This document shows positions 5,698 through 13,756 of a DNA stretch of 18,736 nt, in pieces; position 1 is the stretch's first letter, and the number at the start of each line of letters is the position of its first letter. The notes beneath the pieces are model-generated. The model made no database searches and was not told where the DNA came from. It saw only the letters and a program-made list of their open reading frames with translations. The stretch covers positions 1 to 18,736 of the forward strand of contig JARLGP010000021.1 in assembly GCA_031292735.1 (NCBI GenBank), in the 5' to 3' direction. The DNA comes from Holophaga sp. (GTDB taxonomy: Bacteria > Acidobacteriota > Holophagae > Holophagales > Holophagaceae). The position numbers were made by a program, and so were the translations under genes.

Positions 5698-7731
5698 TCA
5701 GGCGATGAATGAAAGGCCGCCTTCCGGGGCCGCGGGAATGGCAGGAAACAGGGGGCGCTCTTCCGGGTCGCCAGCCGGCCGTGGCTTCGCCGTCTGGTCC
5801 CCGGGAAGCAGGCGCCCCAGGCCTGCGGGGGAGGGCCGGTAGTTGGGGACCAGGGCCATGAGGCCGCCCAGGATCTCCGCCTGCCGTTCCTGCCCTGGAT
5901 AGACGATCACCGACTGGAGGGTGCGCAGGCCCCGCTCAAGAAGCGCCGGATCCAGGGGATCCTGGACCGATTCCAGGATCTTGGGATGGATCCAGGTGCG
6001 CCTTTCCTCCCCGGAGGTGAACAGTTCTTCGGACAGCTTCTCCCCGGGCCGGATCCCGGTGAACTGGATGTCGATGTCCCCTCCCGGGGTGAAGCCGGAC
6101 AACCGCACCATCTCCCTGGCGAGATCGACGATGCGGACCGGATCCCCCATGTCCAGGGCGAACACCTTGCCGCCGTCCCCCAGCAGGCCGGCCTGCAGCA
6201 CCAGCTGGGCGGCCTCGGGGATGGTCATGAAGTAGCGCGCCATCTCCGGATGGGTGACGGTGACCGGCCCACCCTTGCGAATCTGCTCCTTGAAGATGGG
6301 GATCACGCTGCCCCGGCTGCCCAGCACATTGCCGAACCGCACGCTCACCAGCCGCTGGCCCGCCTTGGCCCTGGCCGCTTCCTTGGCCACGATCAGCTCT
6401 CCGATCCGTTTGGAGGCCCCGAGCACGCTCACCGGATCCACCGCCTTGTCGGTGGAGACGTTCACCAGGATCCGGGTGCCCCAGTCCAGGGCCGCGTCCA
6501 CAACGTTGCGGGTCCCGAAGATGTTGTTCTCGATGGCCTCCTCCGGGTTCTCCTCCAGGAACGGCACGTGCTTGTGGGCGGCGGCATGCAGCACCACCTC
6601 CGGCTTCCAGGCCTGGAACACCTGCTGGAGCCGCTCCGGGTTGCGGATGTCGCAAAGGGCGACGGCCAGGGCCTGCCGGGGATACCTCTGGGCCAGATCC
6701 CGCTGGGCCAGCCACAGGCTGTTCTCCCCCCGGCCCAGGAGCACGATGGCCGCCGGGCGAAGCTCGGCCACCCTCCGGGCCAGTTCGCTGCCGATGGAGC
6801 CGCCGCCGCCGGTGATGAGCACCACCGAGTCCTTGACCGCGGCCCGCACCGGCGCGCAGTCCAGCAGGATGGGCTCCCGCCGGAGCAGATCCTCGATGGC
6901 GATGTCCCGCACTTCGGGCTTCCAGGGCCGGTCGCCCACCAGGTCCGCGATCCCGGGAACGGTCTTGACGTCCGCCCCGGCCGAACGGGCCAGGTCCGTC
7001 AGTTCCCGCAGCCTGCTGCCCGGAACCCTGGGCATGCTCAGGATCACCTGGGCCGCCCGCTGTTCGCGGATGTAGAGGGGCAGCAGCTCGGTCGGGCCCA
7101 GGACCGGAATGCCGTGGATCCGGACGCCCTGTTTCTCCATGGCATCATCGACGAATCCCAGCACTTCGTTGCGCAGGGCAGGATTCTCCAGCATCTCCTG
7201 GCAGATGAGGGTGCCGGCCCGGCCGGCCCCGACGATGAGGGTGCGCCTGGCCGGGGAGGCACTCAGCGCGGCCGCGGACGGCGCCTGCCGCCTCCGCCGG
7301 TGGAGGGCGCTGCAGACCATGCGCAGGGCCAGCCACATGGGACCGGTGAGCAGGCAGGCCCCCAGGATCACCTCGCGCGGCTCCTGCCCGGGCCAGCCAC
7401 GGCCGCGCAGGGCACAGACCAGCATGGCTCCCGCCACCAGGATCAGGTTGCCGAACAGGAGGGACCGGGCCTCCTCGATCCCCACCATCCGGTAGTGCTG
7501 GGAACCGAACCGCAGGCCGAGGTTGACGGCCATGGCCAGCGCCACGAAACCGGCGAGGCCCGTGCGATTGGGCAGCCTCTGCCCCAGGATGGCCGATGCC
7601 AGGAGCATGGCCGCACAGGCCGCGAGGGCATCCAGGACCCGTTTCACCCCCCGGCGGATCCTGGGATCCCGTCGGAGGGAACGAGTCAGCATGACCTTGG
7701 TCGCGGAACGGACTTGGTTTAAAATTGTCAT
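5698..7731 (-). CDS. Membrane-anchored nucleotide-sugar 4,6-dehydratase (CapD/WbpM/PglF type)
   Basis: A 677-residue protein with the long-form architecture. About four hydrophobic segments lie in the first 145 residues (roughly 34-50, 57-73, 91-108, 120-140). A Rossmann-like domain with TLIVGAGRAGTLI (164-176) follows, then the extended-SDR catalytic domain with NAD-binding ITGGGGSIGSELARR (306-320), LHAAAHKHVPFLE (381-393), NVSTDKAVDPVSVLGASKR (424-442) and MARYFMTIPEAAQLVLQAG (497-515). It should convert a UDP-HexNAc, typically UDP-GlcNAc, to the 4-keto-6-deoxy sugar at the inner membrane. In WbpM-like enzymes the Tyr of the SDR triad is usually Met (Ser-Met-Lys); here that position is Leu437, between Ser426 and Lys441. 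A Pro-rich tail of about 45 residues is extra. The ATG at 7731 has only a weak ribosome site; ATG 7692 is an alternative. It is the first gene of the minus-strand run and is divergent from the export operon. Confidence 0.94.
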   Translation of the reverse strand: MTILNQVRSATKVMLTRSLRRDPRIRRGVKRVLDALAACAAMLLASAILGQRLPNRTGLAGFVALAMAVNLGLRFGSQHYRMVGIEEARSLLFGNLILVAGAMLVCALRGRGWPGQEPREVILGACLLTGPMWLALRMVCSALHRRRRQAPSAAALSASPARRTLIVGAGRAGTLICQEMLENPALRNEVLGFVDDAMEKQGVRIHGIPVLGPTELLPLYIREQRAAQVILSMPRVPGSRLRELTDLARSAGADVKTVPGIADLVGDRPWKPEVRDIAIEDLLRREPILLDCAPVRAAVKDSVVLITGGGGSIGSELARRVAELRPAAIVLLGRGENSLWLAQRDLAQRYPRQALAVALCDIRNPERLQQVFQAWKPEVVLHAAAHKHVPFLEENPEEAIENNIFGTRNVVDAALDWGTRILVNVSTDKAVDPVSVLGASKRIGELIVAKEAARAKAGQRLVSVRFGNVLGSRGSVIPIFKEQIRKGGPVTVTHPEMARYFMTIPEAAQLVLQAGLLGDGGKVFALDMGDPVRIVDLAREMVRLSGFTPGGDIDIQFTGIRPGEKLSEELFTSGEERRTWIHPKILESVQDPLDPALLERGLRTLQSVIVYPGQERQAEILGGLMALVPNYRPSPAGLGRLLPGDQTAKPRPAGDPEERPLFPAIPAAPEGGLSFIA

Positions 7732-7773
7732 TGTTATTCCAGTTTGCCTATTTTTTCATTGTCCAACCGCGCA

Positions 7774-7813
7774 GGGCGCAGCCTACCCCTGGATCCAGGG
7801 CCCAGGCAGGCCC
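7774..7813. other. Imperfect hairpin in the leader of the dehydratase transcript
   Basis: Three stacked stems pair symmetrically: GGGC 7774-7777 with GCCC 7810-7813, GCCT 7781-7784 with AGGC 7804-7807, and CCCTG 7787-7791 with CAGGG 7796-7800, closed by a GATC loop. The centre is a perfect 14-bp palindrome (7787-7800). It begins about 43 bp upstream of the dehydratase ATG. It could be a leader RNA structure or a protein-binding site; with no T tract it is not a clear terminator. Confidence 0.5.
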
Positions 7814-8005
7814 CGATCCAACCGATGCACCCTTGCACCTGGGGATGGCGGGTTTGTCCCTGCGCATGGCGCGGACAGGTCAGTTAGGTTTCCGGCTTTA
7901 ACCGGTGAAAGCCAAAGTTCTTATTTACAGGCTGAACTGAAACGACACCCCTGGACTGATCGACTGAACCGAGGGGCGGACGAGCGAAGGGTTGAAACCG
8001 CCAGA

Positions 8006-8033
8006 ATTTGATACCAAGACTCAATTTTGTCAA
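8006..8033 (-). promoter_or_regulatory. Candidate sigma-70-type promoter for the dehydratase run
   Basis: On the minus strand a perfect -35 box TTGACA (8033-8028) is followed after 16 bases by TCAAAT (8011-8006), which matches four of six -10 positions. Transcription would begin near 7999 and leave an unusually long leader of about 270 bases before the ATG at 7731. Another weaker pair, TTGTTT with TATTGT, can be found further upstream on the same strand, so the assignment is tentative. Confidence 0.45.
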
Positions 8034-8184
8034 CTAAGAATCACTGATATCTTCAAAAAAAACGGGATTCATAAATGTTTTCTCGCCGTGAACTACACTA
8101 TGCCGATATTCAAGGATCCATTTTCTCCCGGCTCATGGCATAAAAACAATAAAATTGCTTGAATTATTAAACAACAATCTAGGT

Positions 8185-8214
8185 TTGTGGAAGCTCGTAT
8201 TTATTATCTATTAA
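8185..8214 (+). promoter_or_regulatory. Weak candidate promoter for the wza operon
   Basis: TTGTGG (8185-8190) and TATTAA (8209-8214), 18 bases apart, lie in A/T-rich DNA. The match is modest (TCTATT at 8207-8212 is an alternative -10). If used, transcription would begin near 8221, exactly at the foot of the long stem at 8222-8276. An alternative sigma factor could use a different site. Confidence 0.3.
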
Positions 8215-8221
8215 TACAACC

Positions 8222-8276
8222 TTCAGGAACGGCCTTTCCGGGGCGCCCCGGCCCCTGCGGATCCGCCGTTCTTGGA
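8222..8276 (+). promoter_or_regulatory. Structured RNA leader element upstream of wza
   Basis: The arms 8222-8233 (TTCAGGAACGGC) and 8265-8276 (GCCGTTCTTGGA) pair over 12 consecutive positions in plus-strand RNA, including two G-U pairs (8223 with 8275, 8226 with 8272). Inside, a perfect 14-bp palindrome CCGGGGCGCCCCGG (8238-8251) gives a second stem. The G-U pairs would be A-C mismatches in the opposite transcript, so the fold favours RNA of the export operon. No T tract follows, so it is not a simple terminator. It ends 135 bp before the wza start. Confidence 0.5.
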
Positions 8277-8281
8277 TCCCT

Positions 8282-8293
8282 CAAAATATTTTG
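8282..8293. promoter_or_regulatory. 12-bp perfect palindrome, operator-like
   Basis: CAAAATATTTTG is its own reverse complement. It follows the structured leader by five bases and lies 118 bp before the wza start. A dimeric regulator could bind it, but A/T-rich palindromes of this length also arise by chance. Confidence 0.3.
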
Positions 8294-8411
8294 TGGACAT
8301 TTCATCCGGGTTCCAGATGTTTAGGGTGCTGTCGCCACCCATTTCCCACCAACGGAGCCTTTGAAATCCATGGCGCCCTGTGAAAATACCTTCAATATCC
8401 CTGAGGTAGCG

Positions 8412-9584
8412 ATGTCTCTGTTCCCGTTTTTCGATTCCAGGTTCCCGGCACCGCCCGGACTCCGCCCAGGGCGGACCCGGGGGATCGTCATGGGCCTCAC
8501 CGCGCTGCTGATCACCGCATGCAGCGCCCCGGGCATGAAGCTGGACGTCCAGGCCTCCCGAAAGCCCATGACCACCGAGATGGGAGGCCTGAAGGTCACC
8601 CTGAGGATGCTCGACTCCCAGGCCATCCTGGCCCAGGACGCCCGCGTCCCCACCCCGCCCGCCGCCCTGGCCGAGCTGCTCAGCGACCATCCCCAGCCCT
8701 ACACCATCGGCCCCCAGGACGTGCTCCTGGTCACCGTGTGGGACCACCCCGAAATCACCTTGGCGCTGGGCCAGTACCGCACCGACAGCGGTTCGGGCAT
8801 GGTGGTGGACGAGGACGGCTACATGTTCTTCCCCTATGTGGGCCGGATCCTGGTCAAGGGCCTGACCGTTCCCGAGGCCAGGGCCAGGCTCACCTCCGAT
8901 CTGGCGAGGGTCCTGCAGAAGCCCCAGGTGGACCTGAAGGTGCTCACGTTCCGCTCCCAGAAGGTGTTCGTGGGCGGCGAGGTCAAGGCCCCCGCGGTCT
9001 ACACGGTCACCGATGTCCCGTTCACCCTCGCCGAGGCGGTGAACCGCTCCGGCGGCTTCCTGCCCACCGCCGACGACAGCCACCTGCTGCTGAGCCGCGG
9101 CGACAAGACCTGGTCCCTGGACTTCCCGGCCCTCATGACCCAGGGCAACCGGATCGGCAAGATCTACCTGAAGGACGGCGATTCCCTGCAGGTCCCCAAC
9201 GTCATGGAGGCCCCGGTCTACCTGATGGGCGAAGTGACCAAGCCGGGCACCCTTCCGCTGGTGCACGGCAACCTTTCCCTGGCCAAGGCCCTTTCGGATG
9301 CCGGCGGCATCGTCGCCACCAGCGCCAATGCCCATTCCATCTATGTGATCCGCCAGGGCAGGGGCGCCGGCGCGGTGGACGTGTTCCACCTGGACGCCCG
9401 CAATCCCACCGCCATGGTCCTGGCCGACCGCTTCCCGCTCAACCCGAGGGACATCATCTATGTGGACGCCGGAACCCTGGTCCGCTTCAGCCGGGTCATG
9501 GCCCTGCTCCTGCCCACCGTCACCGCCGTCACTTCGGGCGTCGCTTCGGCAGCGGAAGTCTACTATTTCCGCAAGATCTACTAG
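8412..9584 (+). CDS. wza: Polysaccharide export outer-membrane lipoprotein (Wza-like)
   Basis: A 390-residue protein, near the 379 of E. coli Wza, that forms the outer-membrane exit channel for the polymer. A lipoprotein signal with an Arg-containing N-region, a short hydrophobic stretch and lipobox L-I-T-A-C places the lipidated Cys at residue 37. The Poly_export domain begins at YTIGPQDVLLVTVWDHPEI (97-115) and contains the VDEDGYMFFPYVGRILVKG signature. Two SLBB-like segments follow (QKVFVGGEVKAPAVY; APVYLMGEVTKPGTLPL), and a C-terminal hydrophobic helix (near VMALLLPTVTAVTSGVASA) matches the membrane-spanning helix of Wza. Start: the open frame extends to TTG 8361 and ATG 8370, but ATG 8412 has GAGG with 5-base spacing and gives a sensible signal peptide. 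It is the first gene of the operon; the phosphatase gene begins 12 bp after the stop. Confidence 0.93.
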   Translation: MSLFPFFDSRFPAPPGLRPGRTRGIVMGLTALLITACSAPGMKLDVQASRKPMTTEMGGLKVTLRMLDSQAILAQDARVPTPPAALAELLSDHPQPYTIGPQDVLLVTVWDHPEITLALGQYRTDSGSGMVVDEDGYMFFPYVGRILVKGLTVPEARARLTSDLARVLQKPQVDLKVLTFRSQKVFVGGEVKAPAVYTVTDVPFTLAEAVNRSGGFLPTADDSHLLLSRGDKTWSLDFPALMTQGNRIGKIYLKDGDSLQVPNVMEAPVYLMGEVTKPGTLPLVHGNLSLAKALSDAGGIVATSANAHSIYVIRQGRGAGAVDVFHLDARNPTAMVLADRFPLNPRDIIYVDAGTLVRFSRVMALLLPTVTAVTSGVASAAEVYYFRKIY

Positions 9585-9596
9585 CCGAGCCGGCCC

Positions 9597-10067
9597 ATGG
9601 AGCTCACCGCCGCCCCCCGATCCATCCTGGTGCTTTGCGAAGGCAACCACTGCCGCAGTCCCATCGCGGCGGCGCTGCTGAGCCATGCGCTGGGGTCCGT
9701 CCGGGTGGAATCCGCCGGATTGGCGGCCCAGGAGGGCTGCCCACCCCACCCCGAGGCGGTCCGGCTCATGGCCGCCCTGGGCCTGGACATCTCCGCTCAC
9801 GCGGGCCGGCGGCTGACGCCCGCCACGGCCCTGGCCGCGGACCTCATCCTGGTCATGGACCGCGGCCAGAAGGACTGGTGCGAGCGCCTGGTGCCCAGCG
9901 TCAAGGGCCGGGTGTTCCTGCTGGGCCACTGGCAGCGGCCATCCCCCCTGGAGATCGCGGATCCCTTCGGCCAAGGCCCCGAGGCGTTCCAGGCGGCCTT
10001 CCAGGACATCACCCACTGCGTGCGGGCCTGGCTCCCGCGCGTGTCGCTCGAGCGCATACCTGTATGA
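9597..10067 (+). CDS. wzb: Low-molecular-weight protein-tyrosine phosphatase (Wzb-like)
   Basis: A 156-residue cytoplasmic phosphatase. The P-loop C-x5-R-S reads CEGNHCRS with nucleophile Cys14 and Arg20 in the canonical VLCxGNxCRSP context. The general acid is Asp122 in IADPFGQG. Length and motifs match the LMW-PTP family. In capsule loci such enzymes dephosphorylate the C-terminal tyrosines of the Wzc kinase, and the kinase gene follows immediately: its ATG shares the ATGA at 10064-10067 with this stop codon, which makes translational coupling likely. The ribosome site before ATG 9597 is weak, consistent with dependence on translation of wza. Confidence 0.95.
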   Translation: MELTAAPRSILVLCEGNHCRSPIAAALLSHALGSVRVESAGLAAQEGCPPHPEAVRLMAALGLDISAHAGRRLTPATALAADLILVMDRGQKDWCERLVPSVKGRVFLLGHWQRPSPLEIADPFGQGPEAFQAAFQDITHCVRAWLPRVSLERIPV

Positions 10068-12277
10068 ATCCAACCGTGATTCCCTTGAAATCCGACCCAG
10101 GCTCCCATTTCCCGCCCGGACCTCCGGCCCGCACGCTGCAGCCGTCCGAAGACCTGGACCTGGGCGAATGGCTGGCCAACTTTTGGGAAGGCCGCTACCT
10201 GATCCTCGGTTCCTTCCTGCTGTTCCTGGGCCTGGGTGTGTTCTATGTGTGGAGGAGCGTCCCCGTCTACCAGATCGAGGCCATGCTCCAGGTCCAGGCC
10301 CGCAAGGAGAGGACCAGCGACCCGGCCTTCACCAAGATGCAGGGCCTGTTTTCCGAACCCGGCGACGCCCAGGCGGAGATCGAGATCCTCAAGAGCAACC
10401 TGGTGCTGGGCCGTACGGTGGAGACCCTGAACCTGGACACTGCGGCCCGGCCCATCCTGCTGCCGGTGGTGGGCGCCGCGCTCATGCGCAGGGATCCCGC
10501 CGCGCCAGCCATCGCCATCCAGTCCTTCGAAGTTCCTCCCGACCTCCGGGTCCTGAAGTTCCGGATCACCGCCCTGGGCGACGGGAGCTTCCAGTGGGCC
10601 ACCGGCGCCGGGGAAGCGCTGGGCACCGGCCGGCCCGGGGACCTGCTCCGGGCCACCTGGCTGGGGCGGCCGCTGGAACTCAGGGTCCGCTCCCTGACCG
10701 GCAAGCCGGGCCAGAAGTTCGAACTGGCGCGCAAGCCGATGCAGGTGGCCATCGCCGAGCTGCGCCGCGACTTCACCGCCACCGAGAAGGGAAAGGACAC
10801 CAGCGTGATCGGGCTCACCTACAAGAGCCCGAACCAGGCCCAGGGCGTGGCCGTCCTGAACGAGATCGTCCACCAGTACGTCCGCCACAAGCTGGACAAG
10901 AAGGGCGGGGAAGCCGCCCAGACCCTGGCCATCCTCCAGGAGAAGCTGCCCCTGCTCAAGGCCAAGCTGGACGAGTCGGAAACCCGCCTGAACCAGTTCC
11001 GCAGCCATTCCGGCTCGGTGGACCTGACCAAGGAGGCCGAGGAGGTGGTGACCCAGGCCACCACCGTCAACAGCACCATCTCCACCCTCCAGCAGAAGCG
11101 GGAGGAACTGCTCCGCACCTACCAGCCGACCGCGGACGTGGTGACCACCGTCAACGAGCAGATCCGCAAGCTGCAGTCCGAGGGCTACCACCTGGAAGCC
11201 AAGGCCCGCGCCCTGCCGGTGACCCAGCAGACCGTGGTGCGCCTGTCCCGGGACGTGGCGGTCAACCAGGAGCTGTATACCGCCCTGCTCAACAACATCC
11301 AGGAGCTCCAGTTCTCCAAGGGCAGCGACGTGGGCAGCTTCGACCTGGTGGACCCGGCCCAGCCGGGCATGGAGCCCATGGGGCCCAAACCCGACATGCA
11401 GATCGGCATGTTCGGATTCCTGGGCCTCCTGGTGGGCGGCGGCACGGCCCGGCTGAAGCGCCTGCTGCGCAAGGGCGTGAAGGACCACCGGCTGATCGAG
11501 GCGAAGCTGGGCCTTCCGGTGGTGGTGACCATCCCGCACAGCGCGGCCCAGGAGAAGCTGGCCACGGCCATCGCCCGGCGCCGGGAGGGGCTCCACCTGC
11601 TGGCCCTGGCCGAACCCGAGGACCTGGCCATGGAGAGCCTGCGCAGCCTGCGCACCGTCCTGCACTTTTCCATGACCAGCAGCCCCGATCACGTGATCAT
11701 GCTGACCGGGCCCGCGCCCGCCATTGGCAAGTCTTTCATCAGCAGCAACTTCGCGACACTCATGGCGGTGTCCGGAAGGAAGGTGCTGCTGGTGGACGGC
11801 GATCTGCGCAAGGGCAACCTGCACCAGTACTTCGGCATGAAGGAACGGCAAACCGGGCTCACCGACGTGCTGGCCCAGCGCGCCACCTGGGAGGCGGCCA
11901 TCCACCGGACCAAGATCCCGGGCCTGGATCTGATCACCACCGGGCCGCTCCCGCCCAACCCGTCCGAGCTGCTGATGTCGGCCGCGTTCCAGAAGTTCCT
12001 GGGCACCGCGGCGGCCGCCTACTCCTGCGTCATCATCGACGCGCCGCCCCTGCTGGCGGTCACCGACGCCGCCATCATCGGCACCCATGCCGGCACCGTC
12101 CTGCTGGTGGCCAAGTTCGGCCAGCACCCCATCGACGAACTGCGCACCTGCCAGCAGCGCCTGGAGAACGCCGGGGTGCGGCTGGTGGGCTGCGTGTTCA
12201 ACGATATCCAGACCACCGGGCTGGGCTACCTGGGTTCCGACTACCAGTATGCCTACCACTACAAGTACAAGGCATGA
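10064..12277 (+). CDS. wzc: Polysaccharide co-polymerase / BY-type tyrosine kinase (Wzc-like)
   Basis: A 737-residue inner-membrane protein controlling polymer chain length and export. The Wzz domain has a first membrane segment (about 45-62), a large periplasmic part with coiled-coil-like helices (about 280-420) and the Pro-rich stretch DPAQPGMEPMGPKP (430-443) before the second membrane segment (about 447-460). The cytoplasmic kinase carries Walker A TGPAPAIGKS (548-557, resembling the SPSIGKT of E. coli Wzc), Walker A' VLLVDGDLR (575-583) and Walker B CVIIDAPP (655-662). The tail is a tyrosine cluster with Tyr722, 727, 729, 731, 733 and 735 in the last 16 residues, the autophosphorylation sites. 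Kinase and adaptor are fused, as in proteobacteria-type systems. The ATG at 10064 overlaps the phosphatase stop by ATGA and the stop overlaps the flippase start in the same way. Upstream extension of the frame is only a shadow of wza and wzb. Confidence 0.96.
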   Translation: MNPTVIPLKSDPGSHFPPGPPARTLQPSEDLDLGEWLANFWEGRYLILGSFLLFLGLGVFYVWRSVPVYQIEAMLQVQARKERTSDPAFTKMQGLFSEPGDAQAEIEILKSNLVLGRTVETLNLDTAARPILLPVVGAALMRRDPAAPAIAIQSFEVPPDLRVLKFRITALGDGSFQWATGAGEALGTGRPGDLLRATWLGRPLELRVRSLTGKPGQKFELARKPMQVAIAELRRDFTATEKGKDTSVIGLTYKSPNQAQGVAVLNEIVHQYVRHKLDKKGGEAAQTLAILQEKLPLLKAKLDESETRLNQFRSHSGSVDLTKEAEEVVTQATTVNSTISTLQQKREELLRTYQPTADVVTTVNEQIRKLQSEGYHLEAKARALPVTQQTVVRLSRDVAVNQELYTALLNNIQELQFSKGSDVGSFDLVDPAQPGMEPMGPKPDMQIGMFGFLGLLVGGGTARLKRLLRKGVKDHRLIEAKLGLPVVVTIPHSAAQEKLATAIARRREGLHLLALAEPEDLAMESLRSLRTVLHFSMTSSPDHVIMLTGPAPAIGKSFISSNFATLMAVSGRKVLLVDGDLRKGNLHQYFGMKERQTGLTDVLAQRATWEAAIHRTKIPGLDLITTGPLPPNPSELLMSAAFQKFLGTAAAAYSCVIIDAPPLLAVTDAAIIGTHAGTVLLVAKFGQHPIDELRTCQQRLENAGVRLVGCVFNDIQTTGLGYLGSDYQYAYHYKYKA

Positions 12278-13752
12278 GCACCGCCGGCGCCATGAGCCTC
12301 CGCCTGCGCGGGATCTGCGCCGGCCATTCCTTCGCCAGCCACGTCCTGGCCGTCAGCGGCAGCGCCTTCGTCGCCCAGGCCCTCTCGGTGCTGGTGGGGC
12401 CCATCAACTCCAGGCTCTACCACCCGGCCGACTACGGCACCCTCTCCCTGTTCGGCGCCATGTTCACCTCCGTGAGCGTGGTGAGCACGATGCAGTACGA
12501 GATGTCCCTGGCCACCGCCGACGACGATACCGAAGGCATGCACCTGCTGCTTCTGTGCCTGGCGCTGGTGGCCGCCTGGAGCGTGCTCATCGCCCTGGCC
12601 ACCTTCGGCCTGCCCCGGCAGGTGGCCCACCTGCTGTCCCGGGACGACACCCAGTTCCTCAAGTACCTCTGGTTCCTTCCCTACGGGATCGCCGCCACGG
12701 CGCTCTGCCAGACCTTCCAGCGCTGGGCCATGCGCATGCAGGCCTTCCCCATGCTGAGCCTGGTGCAGGTCATCCAGGGCATCCTGGCCTCCGCCTGCAC
12801 CGTCACCCTGGGCTTCATGCACGCCGGACTGCCCGGGCTGATCGCCGGTTCCATGGTCTCCTCCCTGTTCGGGATCTACGCCTTCGGCCGGCTCGCCTAC
12901 CCCCGGTTCCGGGCCCTGCGCGGCCGCCTGTCCCTGGCCGGGCTGCGGGCCGCCGCCCTGCGCTACTACCGCTACCCGCTCTACACCACCTGGTCGACCC
13001 TGCTGAGCACCTTCAGCGGGCTGGTGCCGGTGCTGCTCCTGACCCGCGGCTTCGGCAACGTATACACCGGTTATTTCTCCCTCTGCCAGCGGATCCTGTT
13101 CCTGCCCATCCTCCTGGTGAGCGGCGCCATCACCCCGGTGTTCTACTCCCGGGCCAGGCAGGCGCAGAAGGACGGCACCCTGGCCAGCCTCACCACCCGG
13201 CTGGTGGAGAGCATCACGGGGGTGAACGTGTTCTTCTCGGTGTTCCTGGCCCTGTTCGGGGAATGGGTGCTGGTGCTGGTGTTCGGCCCCCAGTGGCGGC
13301 GGGCGGGGCAGTACGCGGTCGCCCTGGCCCCCTGGGTGCTCTGCACCTTCCTGGTCAACCCGCTGGAGGCCCTGGCCCTGGTCTACGACCGCCAGCGCAC
13401 CAGCTTCGTCTTCCAGATCGTCCTGCTGGCCCTGCGCACCGCGTCCCTCCTGGCGGGCATCCACTTCCGCAACGACCTCCTGGCCATGGGGCTGTTCGGC
13501 GGCACCAGCGCCGTCTACATGCTGGTGTATTTCGCCTGGCTGCTCCGGCTGGTGGATGGTCCGGTGGCGCAGACCCTCGGCCGGCTGGGCAAGGAACTGG
13601 CCCTGGCGCTGGCCCTGCTCGGGGCCTGCCGGTGGCTGATGGAGGCCTCCCACCACAACCGCTGGATCACCGCCGCCGCCCTGGTCCCGGTGCTCTGCTT
13701 CTTCACCTACCGCAGCACCCGCCAGCTCCTGCTGGGCCGGGCCCAGGTCTGA
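12274..13752 (+). CDS. wzx: Polysaccharide flippase, MATE/MVF superfamily (Wzx-like)
   Basis: A 492-residue, strongly hydrophobic protein with about 12 predicted membrane helices. It opens with the typical ASHVLAVSGSAFVAQALSVL and the conserved ISR-like NSRLYHPADYGTLSLFGAM segment, where family members read SRLYSPEDYG. It should move the undecaprenyl-diphosphate-linked repeat unit from the cytoplasmic to the periplasmic face of the inner membrane. The middle helices include a loop rich in Arg and Tyr (RYYRYPLYTTWSTLLST), also usual for the family. The ATG at 12274 overlaps the wzc stop by ATGA; a second ATG at 12292 is possible. The polymerase gene starts 4 bp after the stop. Wzx sequences diverge greatly, so the substrate cannot be inferred. 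Confidence 0.9.
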   Translation: MSTAGAMSLRLRGICAGHSFASHVLAVSGSAFVAQALSVLVGPINSRLYHPADYGTLSLFGAMFTSVSVVSTMQYEMSLATADDDTEGMHLLLLCLALVAAWSVLIALATFGLPRQVAHLLSRDDTQFLKYLWFLPYGIAATALCQTFQRWAMRMQAFPMLSLVQVIQGILASACTVTLGFMHAGLPGLIAGSMVSSLFGIYAFGRLAYPRFRALRGRLSLAGLRAAALRYYRYPLYTTWSTLLSTFSGLVPVLLLTRGFGNVYTGYFSLCQRILFLPILLVSGAITPVFYSRARQAQKDGTLASLTTRLVESITGVNVFFSVFLALFGEWVLVLVFGPQWRRAGQYAVALAPWVLCTFLVNPLEALALVYDRQRTSFVFQIVLLALRTASLLAGIHFRNDLLAMGLFGGTSAVYMLVYFAWLLRLVDGPVAQTLGRLGKELALALALLGACRWLMEASHHNRWITAAALVPVLCFFTYRSTRQLLLGRAQV

Positions 13753-13756
13753 CCCC

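Larger units (their letters stand above)
7732..8411. other. Intergenic regulatory region between divergent polysaccharide units
   Basis: This 680-bp stretch has no convincing gene. The central part (about 8000-8220) is strikingly rich in A/T compared with everything else in the window, as expected of promoter DNA. It holds a candidate minus-strand promoter (8006-8033), a weaker plus-strand candidate (8185-8214), a perfect 12-bp palindrome (8282-8293) and two foldable leader segments (7774-7813 and 8222-8276). A smaller inverted repeat, GGCTTT/AAAGCC, lies at 7894-7899 and 7908-7913, and CTGAAC recurs at 7932 and 7964. A 5-bp stem GGGTG/CACCC (8324-8340) lies in the wza leader. No known riboswitch class could be matched by eye. 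Confidence 0.7.

Noticed and set aside
7851..7864. Minus-strand CGCAGGGACAAACC, resembling the opening of a c-di-GMP-I (GEMM) riboswitch
   Set aside because: The required downstream ACGCAAAGCC segment and the second helix are missing, so the resemblance is local only. An Infernal search with the Rfam GEMM model would settle it.
8100..8162. A 20-codon plus-strand open frame (ATG at 8100)
   Set aside because: No ribosome site and no recognisable content; such short frames are expected by chance in A/T-rich DNA.
8140..8162. Possible sigma-54 promoter (TGGCAT followed by TTGCTT)
   Set aside because: The two elements are 13 bases apart, where the -24/-12 class needs about 5, so the spacing excludes it.
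8223..10073. A 616-residue open frame on the minus strand opposite wza and wzb
   Set aside because: The frame is rich in Gly, His, Gln and Arg with no motif, as expected of the antisense of a GC-rich coding region; the plus-strand genes have full family signatures.
9797..12259. An 820-residue open frame opposite wzc
   Set aside because: Same kind of antisense shadow: no recognisable domain and a composition matching the reverse complement of GC-biased codons.
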